Part shown: in pieces, positions 8,782-17,081 of the stretch
How positions within the stretch are numbered: the first letter of the stretch is position 1
Layout: every line of letters begins with the position of its first letter
Source: Aquimarina sp042434915
GTDB lineage: Bacteria > Bacteroidota > Bacteroidia > Flavobacteriales > Flavobacteriaceae
Direction of reading: 5' to 3'
NCBI RefSeq assembly: GCF_042434915.1
Contig: NZ_CP170198.1
Location: 1,798,001-1,862,000 of the forward strand
Length of the DNA: 64,000 nt
The notes under the pieces: model-generated
What the model was told of the DNA's origin: nothing
Seen by the model: only the letters and a program-made list of their open reading frames with translations
Databases searched by the model: none
Made by a program: the position numbers and the translations under genes

Positions 8782-10986
8782 ATGAGTAAAACTATCATAA
8801 TATCAAATAGACTACCCGTACAATTACATATCGATAATACCAAAGTGACTAGTACACCAAGTGTTGGTGGATTAGCAACCGGTATGAAACCTGTACATGC
8901 AGCCAGCAATAGTCTTTGGATTGGTTGGAATGGAATCAATGAAGAAGATATTGACCCTCAAACAAAGACAAAAATTGACCAGACATTAGCTAACCATAAG
9001 TGTTTGGGAATATCGCTATCCAAAAAAGAGATTGATGACTATTATTACGGTTTTAGTAATAACACATTATGGCCTTTATTTCATTATTTTCTAGAATACA
9101 CAGAATTTGAAAAGCACACCTGGGAGGCATATCAATCTGTAAATCAAAAGTTTGCTGATGTTATTTTAGATACAATAGAAAGTGGAGACAAAATCTGGAT
9201 ACACGACTATCAATTATTACTAGTTCCCAATCTTATTCGTGAGAAAAGAGCTGATGTAGCGATTGGTTTTTTTCTGCACATCCCTTTTCCTTCCTATGAA
9301 GTGTTTAGAACTATACCTTGCAGAGAAGCTTTATTACAAGGCCTATTGGGCGCTGATTTAATAGGTTTTCATACTTATGATTATGAACGTCATTTTTTAA
9401 GTGCCGTTCAACGTATACTAGGTCATGATCGCAGTTTTAACACCATCACCCTCGAAAATAGAACTGTTAAAGTAGACTCATTTCCTATGGGAATTGATTA
9501 TGATACTTTTCATAACAGTGCAAAACTTCACAATGCAAAAGAAAAAAATGATAAAAGTATCATACAACAAGGCTTAGACAAACACTTATTAGACAATCAC
9601 CAAGCTAAACTGATCTTATCAATTGATCGTTTGGACTATACCAAAGGGATTGATAAAAGACTTAGAGCATTTGAATACTTTTTAGAAAAATATCCCGAAT
9701 TTAAAGGTAAGGTGCGATTAGTAATGCTTGCAGTTCCTTCAAGAGCAAAAGTTCCTCAATATCAAAAATTAAAAAAGGAGATTGATCAATTAGTAGGAAG
9801 AATTAATGGGAAATTTGCCGAAATAAACTGGACTCCTATATGGTATTTTTATAGATCGCTTCCTTTTGAAAATTTAATAGATCTTTATACTTCAAGTGAA
9901 GTTGCACTATTGACCCCTATACGAGACGGAATGAATTTAGTTGCCAAAGAATATATTGCCTCCAAGGTCGATAAAAAAGGCGTGCTAATTTTAAGTGAGA
10001 TGACAGGCGCAGCTAATGAAATGAGTGAAGCTTTACTAATTAACCCAAATAATTTTGAAGAAATTGCAGATACGCTCAAATTAGCTCTAGAAATGCCAGA
10101 AAAAGAACAAATAAAGCGAAATTCGGCTTTACAAAAGCGATTAAAACGGTATAATGTAAACAAATGGTCAAACGATTTTATGGAAGCCTTAAATAGTTCT
10201 ACACACCATAGCAAACCCTATACCTTGCAGCATCTTGATACGATTAATAAAAATAGACTAAAGCTAAAATACAAAAGTGCTGAGAATAGAATACTTTTTA
10301 TAGATTATGATGGCACACTTGCTCCATTTGAAAAGCTTCCTGAAAACGCAAAACCAACTCAGAAAATTTTTGAACTCCTAGATGCCATAATAGCTCAAGA
10401 TAATACCAAACTCGTAATCATTACAGGCAGAGATAAAAATACTTTTGATAGTTGGTTTGGCCACCAAAACTATACATTAATTACAGAACATGGAGTTTGG
10501 TTAAAAGAACCTACTGTCCCTTGGGAGCTTCTTGAACGAGTAGATAACAAATGGTTCGATGCTATTGCACCAATTTTAGAATCCTTTACCGATCGCACAC
10601 CAGGCTCTTTAATTGAGAAAAAAAACTACTCATTAGCTTGGCATTTTAGAAACGTTGATCCAGAATTAGGTAAAAATAGAGCCAATGAATTGAAAATTAC
10701 AATTCAACAACTTATACAAAATCATAATCTAGAAATTCTTGAGGGCGATAAAGTTTTAGAAATCAAAGTCAGTGGTGTCAATAAAGGCAAATCTGCGTTA
10801 AAAATGTTAATGGACAAAAAATATGATTTCATTTTTGCTATTGGCGATGATTGGACCGATGAGTATATGTTTAGAGAACTACCAAATACCGCACATACAG
10901 TAAAAGTTGGTCTTAAAAAAACAGTCGCACAATATTATGTAAACGATACGAATCAAGTATATGAGCTTTTAAAAGAATTCGTATAA
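8782..10986 (+). CDS. bifunctional trehalose-6-phosphate synthase / trehalose-6-phosphatase (OtsA-OtsB fusion)
   Basis: Makes trehalose in two steps: UDP-glucose plus glucose-6-P gives trehalose-6-P, which is then dephosphorylated. The 734 residues comprise an N-terminal GT20 domain (1 to ~470) and a C-terminal HAD phosphatase (~495-734). GT20 motifs are NRLPV, VGGLATGM, WIHDYQLLLVPNLIR, LHIPFPSYEVFRTIP, SIDRLDYTKGIDKR and LTPIRDGMNLVAKEY. The phosphatase motifs are IDYDGTLAPF with Asp508/Asp510, the ITGRD motif, and GDDWTDEYMF. Fusion of the two enzymes is known in Bacteroidota and yeast and would channel the phosphorylated intermediate. The MFS gene follows without a gap. The neighbouring MscS channel and GH15 enzyme fit a compatible-solute locus. 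Confidence 0.95.
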   Translation: MSKTIIISNRLPVQLHIDNTKVTSTPSVGGLATGMKPVHAASNSLWIGWNGINEEDIDPQTKTKIDQTLANHKCLGISLSKKEIDDYYYGFSNNTLWPLFHYFLEYTEFEKHTWEAYQSVNQKFADVILDTIESGDKIWIHDYQLLLVPNLIREKRADVAIGFFLHIPFPSYEVFRTIPCREALLQGLLGADLIGFHTYDYERHFLSAVQRILGHDRSFNTITLENRTVKVDSFPMGIDYDTFHNSAKLHNAKEKNDKSIIQQGLDKHLLDNHQAKLILSIDRLDYTKGIDKRLRAFEYFLEKYPEFKGKVRLVMLAVPSRAKVPQYQKLKKEIDQLVGRINGKFAEINWTPIWYFYRSLPFENLIDLYTSSEVALLTPIRDGMNLVAKEYIASKVDKKGVLILSEMTGAANEMSEALLINPNNFEEIADTLKLALEMPEKEQIKRNSALQKRLKRYNVNKWSNDFMEALNSSTHHSKPYTLQHLDTINKNRLKLKYKSAENRILFIDYDGTLAPFEKLPENAKPTQKIFELLDAIIAQDNTKLVIITGRDKNTFDSWFGHQNYTLITEHGVWLKEPTVPWELLERVDNKWFDAIAPILESFTDRTPGSLIEKKNYSLAWHFRNVDPELGKNRANELKITIQQLIQNHNLEILEGDKVLEIKVSGVNKGKSALKMLMDKKYDFIFAIGDDWTDEYMFRELPNTAHTVKVGLKKTVAQYYVNDTNQVYELLKEFV

Positions 10987-12165
10987 TTGTACTCTATAAA
11001 ACAGAAACTACTGAAATCAAAGTTCTACATACTTCCCATTATTATTATCGCGCAATTTTTCTGCACATCCTTGTGGTTTGCAGGAAATGCAGTAATCGAT
11101 GAACTTACTAATAATTTTTCGGTTACTTTTAACATTGAAGGATACGTGCTCTCTTCTGTTCAGTTTGGTTTTATTATTGGAACACTAACATTTGCATTAC
11201 TTACCTTATCGGATAGAATTTCTCCTTCAAAAGTTTTTTTCACCTGCGCTTTACTAGGTGCTTTTTCTAATCTTGTACTATTGCTTCCACAGATTACTGT
11301 TTTTAATTTACTTACTGCACGCTTTGCTACAGGTTTCTTTCTTGCCGGAATTTATCCAGTAGGAATGAAAATTGCGTCAGATTATTATAAAGAAGGGTTA
11401 GGCACAGCATTAGGTTTTTTGGTTGGAGCGCTAGTATTAGGTACTGCATTACCGCATTTACTGTTTGAGTTCACTAGTGAAAATGCTGTTGAAGCAGTAC
11501 TGTTGAGTACTTCATTATTAGCTATAATTGGAGGGTTTTTAATTTTATTCTGTATCCCCGATGGTCCATATCGCACTCCTGCCCTACGCATTCAATTTGG
11601 AGTAATCACGCAACTTTTTACTATAAAAAGATTTAGAAAAGCGGCTATTGGATATTTTGGACATATGTGGGAACTTTATGCTTTTTGGGCATTTATTCCT
11701 TTAATTCTCAAAACCTATTCACAAAATAATGGCATATCTATACCTATTGGATTATGGTCATTTATTATTATCGCAATTGGAGCACTCTCGTGCATTATAG
11801 GTGGATTTATTTCTCGTAAAATTGGAAATAAGAAAGTAGCAAAATTTGCTTTAACTCTTTCTGCGCTATTTTGTTTAGCTTCTCCGTTACTTTTTTCAGT
11901 TTCACCCCTTCTATTTTTAACATTTTTATGTCTTTGGGGTATGGTGGTCATTGCTGATTCCCCACAGTTTTCTACAATGATCGCAGATACCGCACCTCCA
12001 CAATTAAAAGGTACTGGACTAACCATAGTTAACTGTATTGGCTTCGGGATAACTATCATAAGTATACAGTTGATTAACACTTTAACAAATACTATACCTA
12101 TTACCTATATATTTACCTTACTAAGTATAGGACCTTTAATTGGATTGTATTATTTAAGAAAATAA
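10987..12165 (+). CDS. major facilitator superfamily transporter, TTG start
   Basis: Integral membrane transporter of 392 residues with about 12 hydrophobic segments. It has an MFS-like loop 2-3 (LTLSDRISPSKVF) and a repeat-like segment after TM8 (GGFISRKIGNKKV). The family (CynX/NimT-like permease or sugar/drug carrier) cannot be narrowed, and the substrate is unknown. The frame opens with TTG at 10987 directly after the stop codon of the trehalose gene. No ATG or GTG occurs in frame before the first membrane segment, so TTG initiation coupled to termination upstream is the best model. A strict operon with the trehalose enzyme suggests export, uptake or a linked stress role, which is inference only. 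Confidence 0.8.
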   Translation: MYSIKQKLLKSKFYILPIIIIAQFFCTSLWFAGNAVIDELTNNFSVTFNIEGYVLSSVQFGFIIGTLTFALLTLSDRISPSKVFFTCALLGAFSNLVLLLPQITVFNLLTARFATGFFLAGIYPVGMKIASDYYKEGLGTALGFLVGALVLGTALPHLLFEFTSENAVEAVLLSTSLLAIIGGFLILFCIPDGPYRTPALRIQFGVITQLFTIKRFRKAAIGYFGHMWELYAFWAFIPLILKTYSQNNGISIPIGLWSFIIIAIGALSCIIGGFISRKIGNKKVAKFALTLSALFCLASPLLFSVSPLLFLTFLCLWGMVVIADSPQFSTMIADTAPPQLKGTGLTIVNCIGFGITIISIQLINTLTNTIPITYIFTLLSIGPLIGLYYLRK

Positions 12166-12325
12166 CACATCATTATAAAACTGTTCAAAATCTTAAAAAA
12201 ATATGGTGATCGACTATATAATTTATAACTTTGAAAACAGTCATAATAATGTATCATTAACACTATTTGTAGTGTATATAGATAATACCTAAAATAATTG
12301 GCACCTTCAATTTAAAAACAACACA

Positions 12326-13684
12326 ATGAGATTTAACGTATTAAATAAGTTAGTACTCCTTTTTTTTATTAACACAACACTAGTTGCTCAAACAGCTACA
12401 AAAATTTATGAAATTGTTGATGATGTATCCTCAATTCGTATTGAAAAGGACATAAACACATTAGCTAACTTTGGTACTAGACATACTCTAAGCGATACGG
12501 TATCAGATACTCGAGGTATCGGAGCAGCGCGCCGTTGGATTAAATCAGAATTTGAGAAAATTTCACGAGACTGCGGCAACTGTTTGGAGGTTTTTTATCA
12601 AAAAAACCTTATTAAAAAAGGGACAAATCCTAGAATTGTAAAAGATGTTTGGGTAGTTAATGTAGTTGCTATTCAGCGCGGTCAACAGCATCCCAATCGT
12701 TTTGTAATGATGAGTGGAGATATAGATTCTCGTGTTACAGATCCAACAGATTTCACCTCTGATTCTCCGGGAGCAAATGATAATGCTAGTGGTATGGCAG
12801 GTGCCTTAGAGGCTGCTCGTGTATTATCAAAACATAAATTTGCAAGTAGTATAATTTACGCTGGATTATCGGGTGAAGAACAAGGACTCTTTGGAGGTAA
12901 AGGACTTGCTGAATATGCGCAAGAAAAAAAATGGAATCTTGTGGGTGTGCTTAATAATGATATGATCGGAAATATTAAAGGTGTCGATGGTGTTATTGAT
13001 AATAGAACTTTTAGAATATTTTCAGAACCTGTGCCACCTACTGAAACTGAAAAACAACGTAATGGACGCCGTTTTTATGGTGGTGAAGTTGACGGAGTAT
13101 CAAGACAGTTAGCCAGATATATCCATAAAACTGTAAAAACATATATGCCCGAAATGAATCCTATGATGATCTATCGCTTAGATCGTTTTGGTCGCGGTGG
13201 TCACCATAGGCCTTTTAATGATGTGGGGTTTGCTGGTATAAGAATAATGGAAGCACATGAAAATTACACACAACAGCATCAAGATTTACGAGAGGAAAAT
13301 GGTATCAAATATGGGGATGTAGTCGAACATGTAAATTTTGATTATGCTGCTAAGCTTACTGCAGTAAATGCGATTGCGATGGCAAGCATTGCCTCTGCTC
13401 CTCCTGCCCCAAAAGAAGTAGCAATTGGAGGTATCGTAGAACCATCTGCGCAACTTAAATGGAAAAAAGTGAATCATACTGGAATTAAAGGATACAAAAT
13501 ATATTGGAGAGCAACCACCTCCCCTACTTGGGATCACAGTCGATTTGTTGGTGATGTTGACCAGTTTACTTTAAATGGTATTGTTATCGATAATTACTTT
13601 TTTGGTGTTGCCTCTGTTGGACAGGATGGCTTGGAAAGTCCAGTTGTTTTCCCTTCTGGTATTTTCAAAACTGAGAAGCATTAG
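12326..13684 (+). CDS. secreted M28-family zinc exopeptidase with C-terminal fibronectin-like domain
   Basis: Probable periplasmic or extracellular aminopeptidase of 452 residues with signal peptide MRFNVLNKLVLLFFINTTLVAQ. M28 motifs are GANDNASG (bridging Asp), GLSGEEQGLFG (catalytic Glu and ligand), LNNDMIGN (Asp ligand), and a late His in IMEAHENY. The first zinc-ligand motif, usually GxHxDS with His, reads SGDIDSR at residues 130-136, with Asp at the His position. Residues about 375-450 look like a fibronectin type III or Ig-like domain (VNHTGIKGYKIYWRATTSPTW). No type IX sorting domain is present. It is probably monocistronic; a TAACTTTG box at 12226-12233 could be its -7 element. The peptidase family is secure; activity with the substituted ligand is uncertain. 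Confidence 0.88.
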   Translation: MRFNVLNKLVLLFFINTTLVAQTATKIYEIVDDVSSIRIEKDINTLANFGTRHTLSDTVSDTRGIGAARRWIKSEFEKISRDCGNCLEVFYQKNLIKKGTNPRIVKDVWVVNVVAIQRGQQHPNRFVMMSGDIDSRVTDPTDFTSDSPGANDNASGMAGALEAARVLSKHKFASSIIYAGLSGEEQGLFGGKGLAEYAQEKKWNLVGVLNNDMIGNIKGVDGVIDNRTFRIFSEPVPPTETEKQRNGRRFYGGEVDGVSRQLARYIHKTVKTYMPEMNPMMIYRLDRFGRGGHHRPFNDVGFAGIRIMEAHENYTQQHQDLREENGIKYGDVVEHVNFDYAAKLTAVNAIAMASIASAPPAPKEVAIGGIVEPSAQLKWKKVNHTGIKGYKIYWRATTSPTWDHSRFVGDVDQFTLNGIVIDNYFFGVASVGQDGLESPVVFPSGIFKTEKH

Positions 13685-14136
13685 TAAATTGTTCTTAAAT
13701 TAATGTAAAATTTTCAAATCATAGTTGCACGAGCAACTTCCTGACTCCTTATAAAGGCTTAGTCAAGCCTAGGTTTATACATGAAAATCAAGTTACTAGG
13801 CAAAAACTGCTAGTGAACATTATACTCTTTTGAAATAAGAGCAGGTATTTTAAATTTTATCTAAATTGTTGATACCATTTTCAAAAATTAGATCACGGTT
13901 TTGAGCATGGTACTTATAAATTATTTTTGATCTTAACATTATCCATGTCCAAAATGTTTTGATATTATTTGAGTATCGACATGCTTTACTAACTATATAT
14001 AATCATAACTTAATAGTAACCGTATTGATCACATATGGTTTAATTATAAAGAATCAAACAGAGAGAAAGCCATGTTTATAACCAACAAATTATTAATTGC
14101 ACCCAATATTTTATGAAAAAGACACACGCTTCTACA
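13685..14136. other. intergenic region, no gene seen
   Basis: About 450 bp. It contains two short imperfect inverted repeats: AGGCTT/AAGCCT around 13755-13770, and GTTACTAG/CTAGTGAAC around 13790-13816. Neither has a T-run. Nothing coding is convincing on either strand. Confidence 0.4.
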
Positions 14137-14144
14137 TACCTTTG
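14137..14144 (+). promoter_or_regulatory. -7 promoter box (TACCTTTG) for the M1 peptidase
   Basis: An exact TAnnTTTG Bacteroidota -7 element, 27 bp before the ATG at 14172. No TTG at the right spacing upstream was found. Its position rules out the longer TTG-started frame beginning at 14097. Confidence 0.55.
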
Positions 14145-14171
14145 CAATGCGGTTTGACAAATTATACTACC

Positions 14172-15791
14172 ATGATTAGATTTTTATTTATACTTTTCGT
14201 TTCAGTTTGCTTTTACAAAGGACTAGCGCAAAAAACATTTACACGCCAAGACACCCTTAGGGGCAGTATAACACCAGAGCGAAGCTGGTGGGATCTAACC
14301 TACTACAACCTCGATATAGAAGTAGTTCCCAAAAGAAAATATATTACTGGATCTACTACAATACATTATAAGGTTTTGAAATCAAAGAAAACACTACAGG
14401 TAGATTTACAACCGCCGCTGCGTATAGATAGCGTAATTCAGAATGGTGTTGTACTCTCAGTACGGAGTGAAAAAAATGCACATTTTGTTTCATTGCAAAA
14501 GAAACAATCTGTAGATAGCATAGAGAGCGTTCAAGTATTTTATAGCGGTTATCCTCGTGAAGCAGTGAACGCTCCTTGGGATGGAGGGATTTCTTGGAAA
14601 ACCGACAGTAACGGAAAACCATTTATAGCCTCTTCTTGTCAAGGGCTGGGTGCAAGTATTTGGTGGCCTAATAAGGATCATATGTATGACGAGGTAGATA
14701 GTATGGCTATCAATGTAACAGTACCCAAAGACCTTATGAATGTTTCTAATGGTCGACTACGCAAAGTTACCTCCAACACTACTACCAAAACCTATCATTG
14801 GTTTGTAAGCAACCCTATTAACAACTATGGAGTAAACATAAACATTGGAGATTATATACAATTTGGCGAAACCTACCAAGGTGAAAAAGGTCCTCTAACT
14901 ATGAATTATTATGTATTAAGAGATCATTTGGAAAAGGCAAAGAAGCAGTTTACCGATGCCCCCAAAATGATGAAAGCCTTTGAATATTGGTTTGGTCCCT
15001 ACCCTTTTTATGAAGACAGTTTTAAACTTGTGGAAGTCCCCTATCTGGGCATGGAACACCAAAGTTCGGTAACCTATGGCAATCAATATAAAAATGGATA
15101 TTTAGGTAAGGATTTATCTGAAACAGGATGGGGGCTTAAATTTGATTTTATTATAATTCATGAATCAGGACATGAATGGTTTGCTAATAATATTACGCAT
15201 AAAGATGCGGCAGATATGTGGATTCATGAAAGTTTTACCGCATATTCTGAGAGCCTATTTCTAGATTTTTATTACGGTAAAGAAGCAGCTTCAGCCTATG
15301 TCATCGGAACGCGAAAAAGAATACAAAATGATTCGCCCATAATTGGTACGTATCATGTAAATCAAGAAGGATCTAGTGATATGTATTTCAAAGGTTCAAA
15401 TATGTTACATACACTGAGACAATTAGTAGATAACGATGATAAATGGCGCAAAATTTTAAGAGGTCTCAACAAAGAATTCTATCATCAAACCGTTACCACA
15501 CAACAGATTGAATCATTTTTAAGCAACCATACAGCAATTGATCTTTCTGCTTTCTTTAATCAATATCTCAGAGATACCAGAATTCCAATTGTTGAATGTG
15601 AGATGATTGATAAAGATACGTTACGATATCGTTATACTAATATAGTAAAGGATTTTGATATGCCGATACGAATTATTACTGGTGATAACGTTGAATGGAT
15701 ACACCCTCAAGCTAACTGGCAAACCGTAGATAATATAGATAAAAACTGGACTGTTGATAAGAACTTTTATATAAATCTGAAGAAAATATAA
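14172..15791 (+). CDS. M1-family zinc metallopeptidase (aminopeptidase N-like), exported
   Basis: Exported gluzincin aminopeptidase of 539 residues with signal peptide MIRFLFILFVSVCFYKGLAQ. The N-terminal beta domain (about 40-240) precedes the catalytic domain. The zinc site is HESGHEW (His330, Glu331, His334) with the third ligand Glu353 in WIHESFTAYSE, the canonical 18-residue gap. The exopeptidase motif appears as GMEHQSS rather than GAMEN, as in several bacterial M1 members. It lacks the long C-terminal HEAT domain of full-length PepN, which suits a small cold-active-type M1 enzyme. The start is chosen from the signal peptide and the -7 box. A helical protein follows 13 bp downstream, probably in the same transcript. 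Confidence 0.93.
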   Translation: MIRFLFILFVSVCFYKGLAQKTFTRQDTLRGSITPERSWWDLTYYNLDIEVVPKRKYITGSTTIHYKVLKSKKTLQVDLQPPLRIDSVIQNGVVLSVRSEKNAHFVSLQKKQSVDSIESVQVFYSGYPREAVNAPWDGGISWKTDSNGKPFIASSCQGLGASIWWPNKDHMYDEVDSMAINVTVPKDLMNVSNGRLRKVTSNTTTKTYHWFVSNPINNYGVNINIGDYIQFGETYQGEKGPLTMNYYVLRDHLEKAKKQFTDAPKMMKAFEYWFGPYPFYEDSFKLVEVPYLGMEHQSSVTYGNQYKNGYLGKDLSETGWGLKFDFIIIHESGHEWFANNITHKDAADMWIHESFTAYSESLFLDFYYGKEAASAYVIGTRKRIQNDSPIIGTYHVNQEGSSDMYFKGSNMLHTLRQLVDNDDKWRKILRGLNKEFYHQTVTTQQIESFLSNHTAIDLSAFFNQYLRDTRIPIVECEMIDKDTLRYRYTNIVKDFDMPIRIITGDNVEWIHPQANWQTVDNIDKNWTVDKNFYINLKKI

Positions 15792-15804
15792 ATATCCTAA
15801 GTTT

Positions 15805-16284
15805 ATGAAAGCAGTTACGGTTAAAACTCTAAAGACAGAATTAAAAGAACGTTCGCATAGCGAACTCATAGAGCTTTGCCTACGTCTATCAAAATTTAAG
15901 AAAGAAAACAAAGAACTTCTTACCTATCTTTTACTAGAGGTGCAGGATGAACCTGGATTTATTGAAAGTGTAAAACAAGAGATTTCTAATCAATTTTTAG
16001 AAATTAATACAAAAACCTTCTATTTCATTAAGAAAAGTGTCCGCAAAATATTACGAATGGTAAAAAAATATATTCGATATTCCAAAAACAAAGAAACTGA
16101 AGTCGAACTATTACTCTATTTCTGCGAACAACTTTACGAATTTTCACCTTCAATCAAAAGAAATAGTACGTTGCTAAACTTATATCGTCGCGAACTTTTC
16201 TCTATTCAAAAAAAGATTGAAACATTACATGAAGATCTACAGTATGATTACCAACAAGAATTAGATGAGTTGGAAAATATTTAG
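15805..16284 (+). CDS. conserved helical protein of unknown function (possibly DUF6155)
   Basis: 159 residues, highly charged and almost wholly alpha-helical by pattern (leucine every 3-4 residues; segments such as LRLSKFKKENKELLTYLLLEVQ). No signal peptide, membrane segment or catalytic motif is visible. It resembles the DUF6155 family found in Bacteroidota, but this is recall and not a computed match. It starts 13 bp after the M1 peptidase, so is probably co-transcribed, though a functional link is not evident. Codon use matches the surroundings. Confidence 0.75.
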   Translation: MKAVTVKTLKTELKERSHSELIELCLRLSKFKKENKELLTYLLLEVQDEPGFIESVKQEISNQFLEINTKTFYFIKKSVRKILRMVKKYIRYSKNKETEVELLLYFCEQLYEFSPSIKRNSTLLNLYRRELFSIQKKIETLHEDLQYDYQQELDELENI

Positions 16285-16542
16285 TCACTTTGTTCTAAAT
16301 AATTTTTAAGCTTTTCCCCCTGAAACAAACGCTTCAAAGTCTTTTACCATTTATTTACAAAATTTAGGATAACAGCTTGAATGACCCTTTACATAGCTAT
16401 TGAGCTAATATCCTCCCCGATCATCTTTAGATAATTTTGTACTACAGAAAGCCTCAACCAGCTCCTACAATGCTTAAAACATTATATACTCTGTACAGAT
16501 GATTATGATCACCTGTAACCCTACTAGTCAAAATTGAAAATA
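16285..16542. other. intergenic region before the MarR gene
   Basis: About 258 bp without a gene; no convincing terminator for the upstream gene was seen. The operator and promoter of the MarR gene follow immediately. Confidence 0.4.
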
Positions 16543-16570
16543 ATTATTAGTTGAACTTTCAACTAATAAT
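16543..16570 (+). promoter_or_regulatory. 28-bp palindromic operator in front of the MarR gene
   Basis: Perfect 12-bp arms, ATTATTAGTTGA (16543-16554) and TCAACTAATAAT (16559-16570), with a 4-bp centre. The size and symmetry suit a MarR dimer site. It covers the -33 TTG and reaches to within 2 bp of the -7 box, so binding would block RNA polymerase. Confidence 0.75.
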
Positions 16571-16580
16571 ACTATCTTTA
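16551..16580 (+). promoter_or_regulatory. promoter of the MarR-aspartic protease operon
   Basis: TTG at 16551-16553, a 19-bp spacer, then TATCTTTA at 16573-16580, which is TAnnTTTG with one mismatch. The spacing equals that of the rrn promoters in this window. Transcription should start around 16587, about 12 bp before the ATG. Confidence 0.65.
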
Positions 16581-16598
16581 CTGCTAATTATATAGTCT

Positions 16599-17081
16599 AT
16601 GGGTAAAGAGATTTTAAGAGAAATTGGAAAGATTTATAGGGCGTTAAACTCTTTTTCGGATATTTTGATGAAATCTATTGATCTGGAAAAAGGTCAATAC
16701 CAATTTTTACTTCGAATAAAAGAAAACCCTACTATTACCCAACAGCAACTGTCAAAGCTATTGGTGGTAGACAAAACTACCACAGCCAAAGCAGTTAAAA
16801 AATTAATACTAAAAGGATATATAGCTAGAGAACAGAATGTTAGTGACAAACGTAACTACGAACTTACCTTAACAAAGAAAGGTAAAGAAATTTGTGTTTT
16901 TCTAGATAAAGAAGAACAGTATTCGGTTCGAGAATCATTACAAGGTATGAACCTCAATACTCATCAAGAACTTCTCAATCAACTTAAGTTAATTAGCAAA
17001 AACACCACCCAGCTCTATATGAATGCTAAAGGTATTGATAGAGAATTAATCAAAATTTTAATTGAACAAGAAAAACTATGA
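16599..17081 (+). CDS. MarR-family winged-helix transcriptional regulator
   Basis: 160-residue DNA-binding regulator, expected to be a dimer. The winged helix spans about residues 25-100: recognition region TQQQLSKLLVVDKTTTAKAVKKL, then the wing with the conserved DKRNYELTLTKKGKE. The N- and C-terminal helices form the dimer interface. A perfect palindrome overlapping its promoter indicates autoregulation. The stop codon overlaps the start of the downstream aspartic-protease gene (ATGA), so the two are translationally coupled. The ligand is unknown; MarR proteins usually release DNA on binding small phenolics or on oxidation, and no cysteine pair stands out here. Confidence 0.92.
   Translation: MGKEILREIGKIYRALNSFSDILMKSIDLEKGQYQFLLRIKENPTITQQQLSKLLVVDKTTTAKAVKKLILKGYIAREQNVSDKRNYELTLTKKGKEICVFLDKEEQYSVRESLQGMNLNTHQELLNQLKLISKNTTQLYMNAKGIDRELIKILIEQEKL

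Noticed and set aside
11715..12080. 121-codon frame antisense to the MFS transporter
   Set aside because: Shadow frame of a membrane protein; no independent signal.
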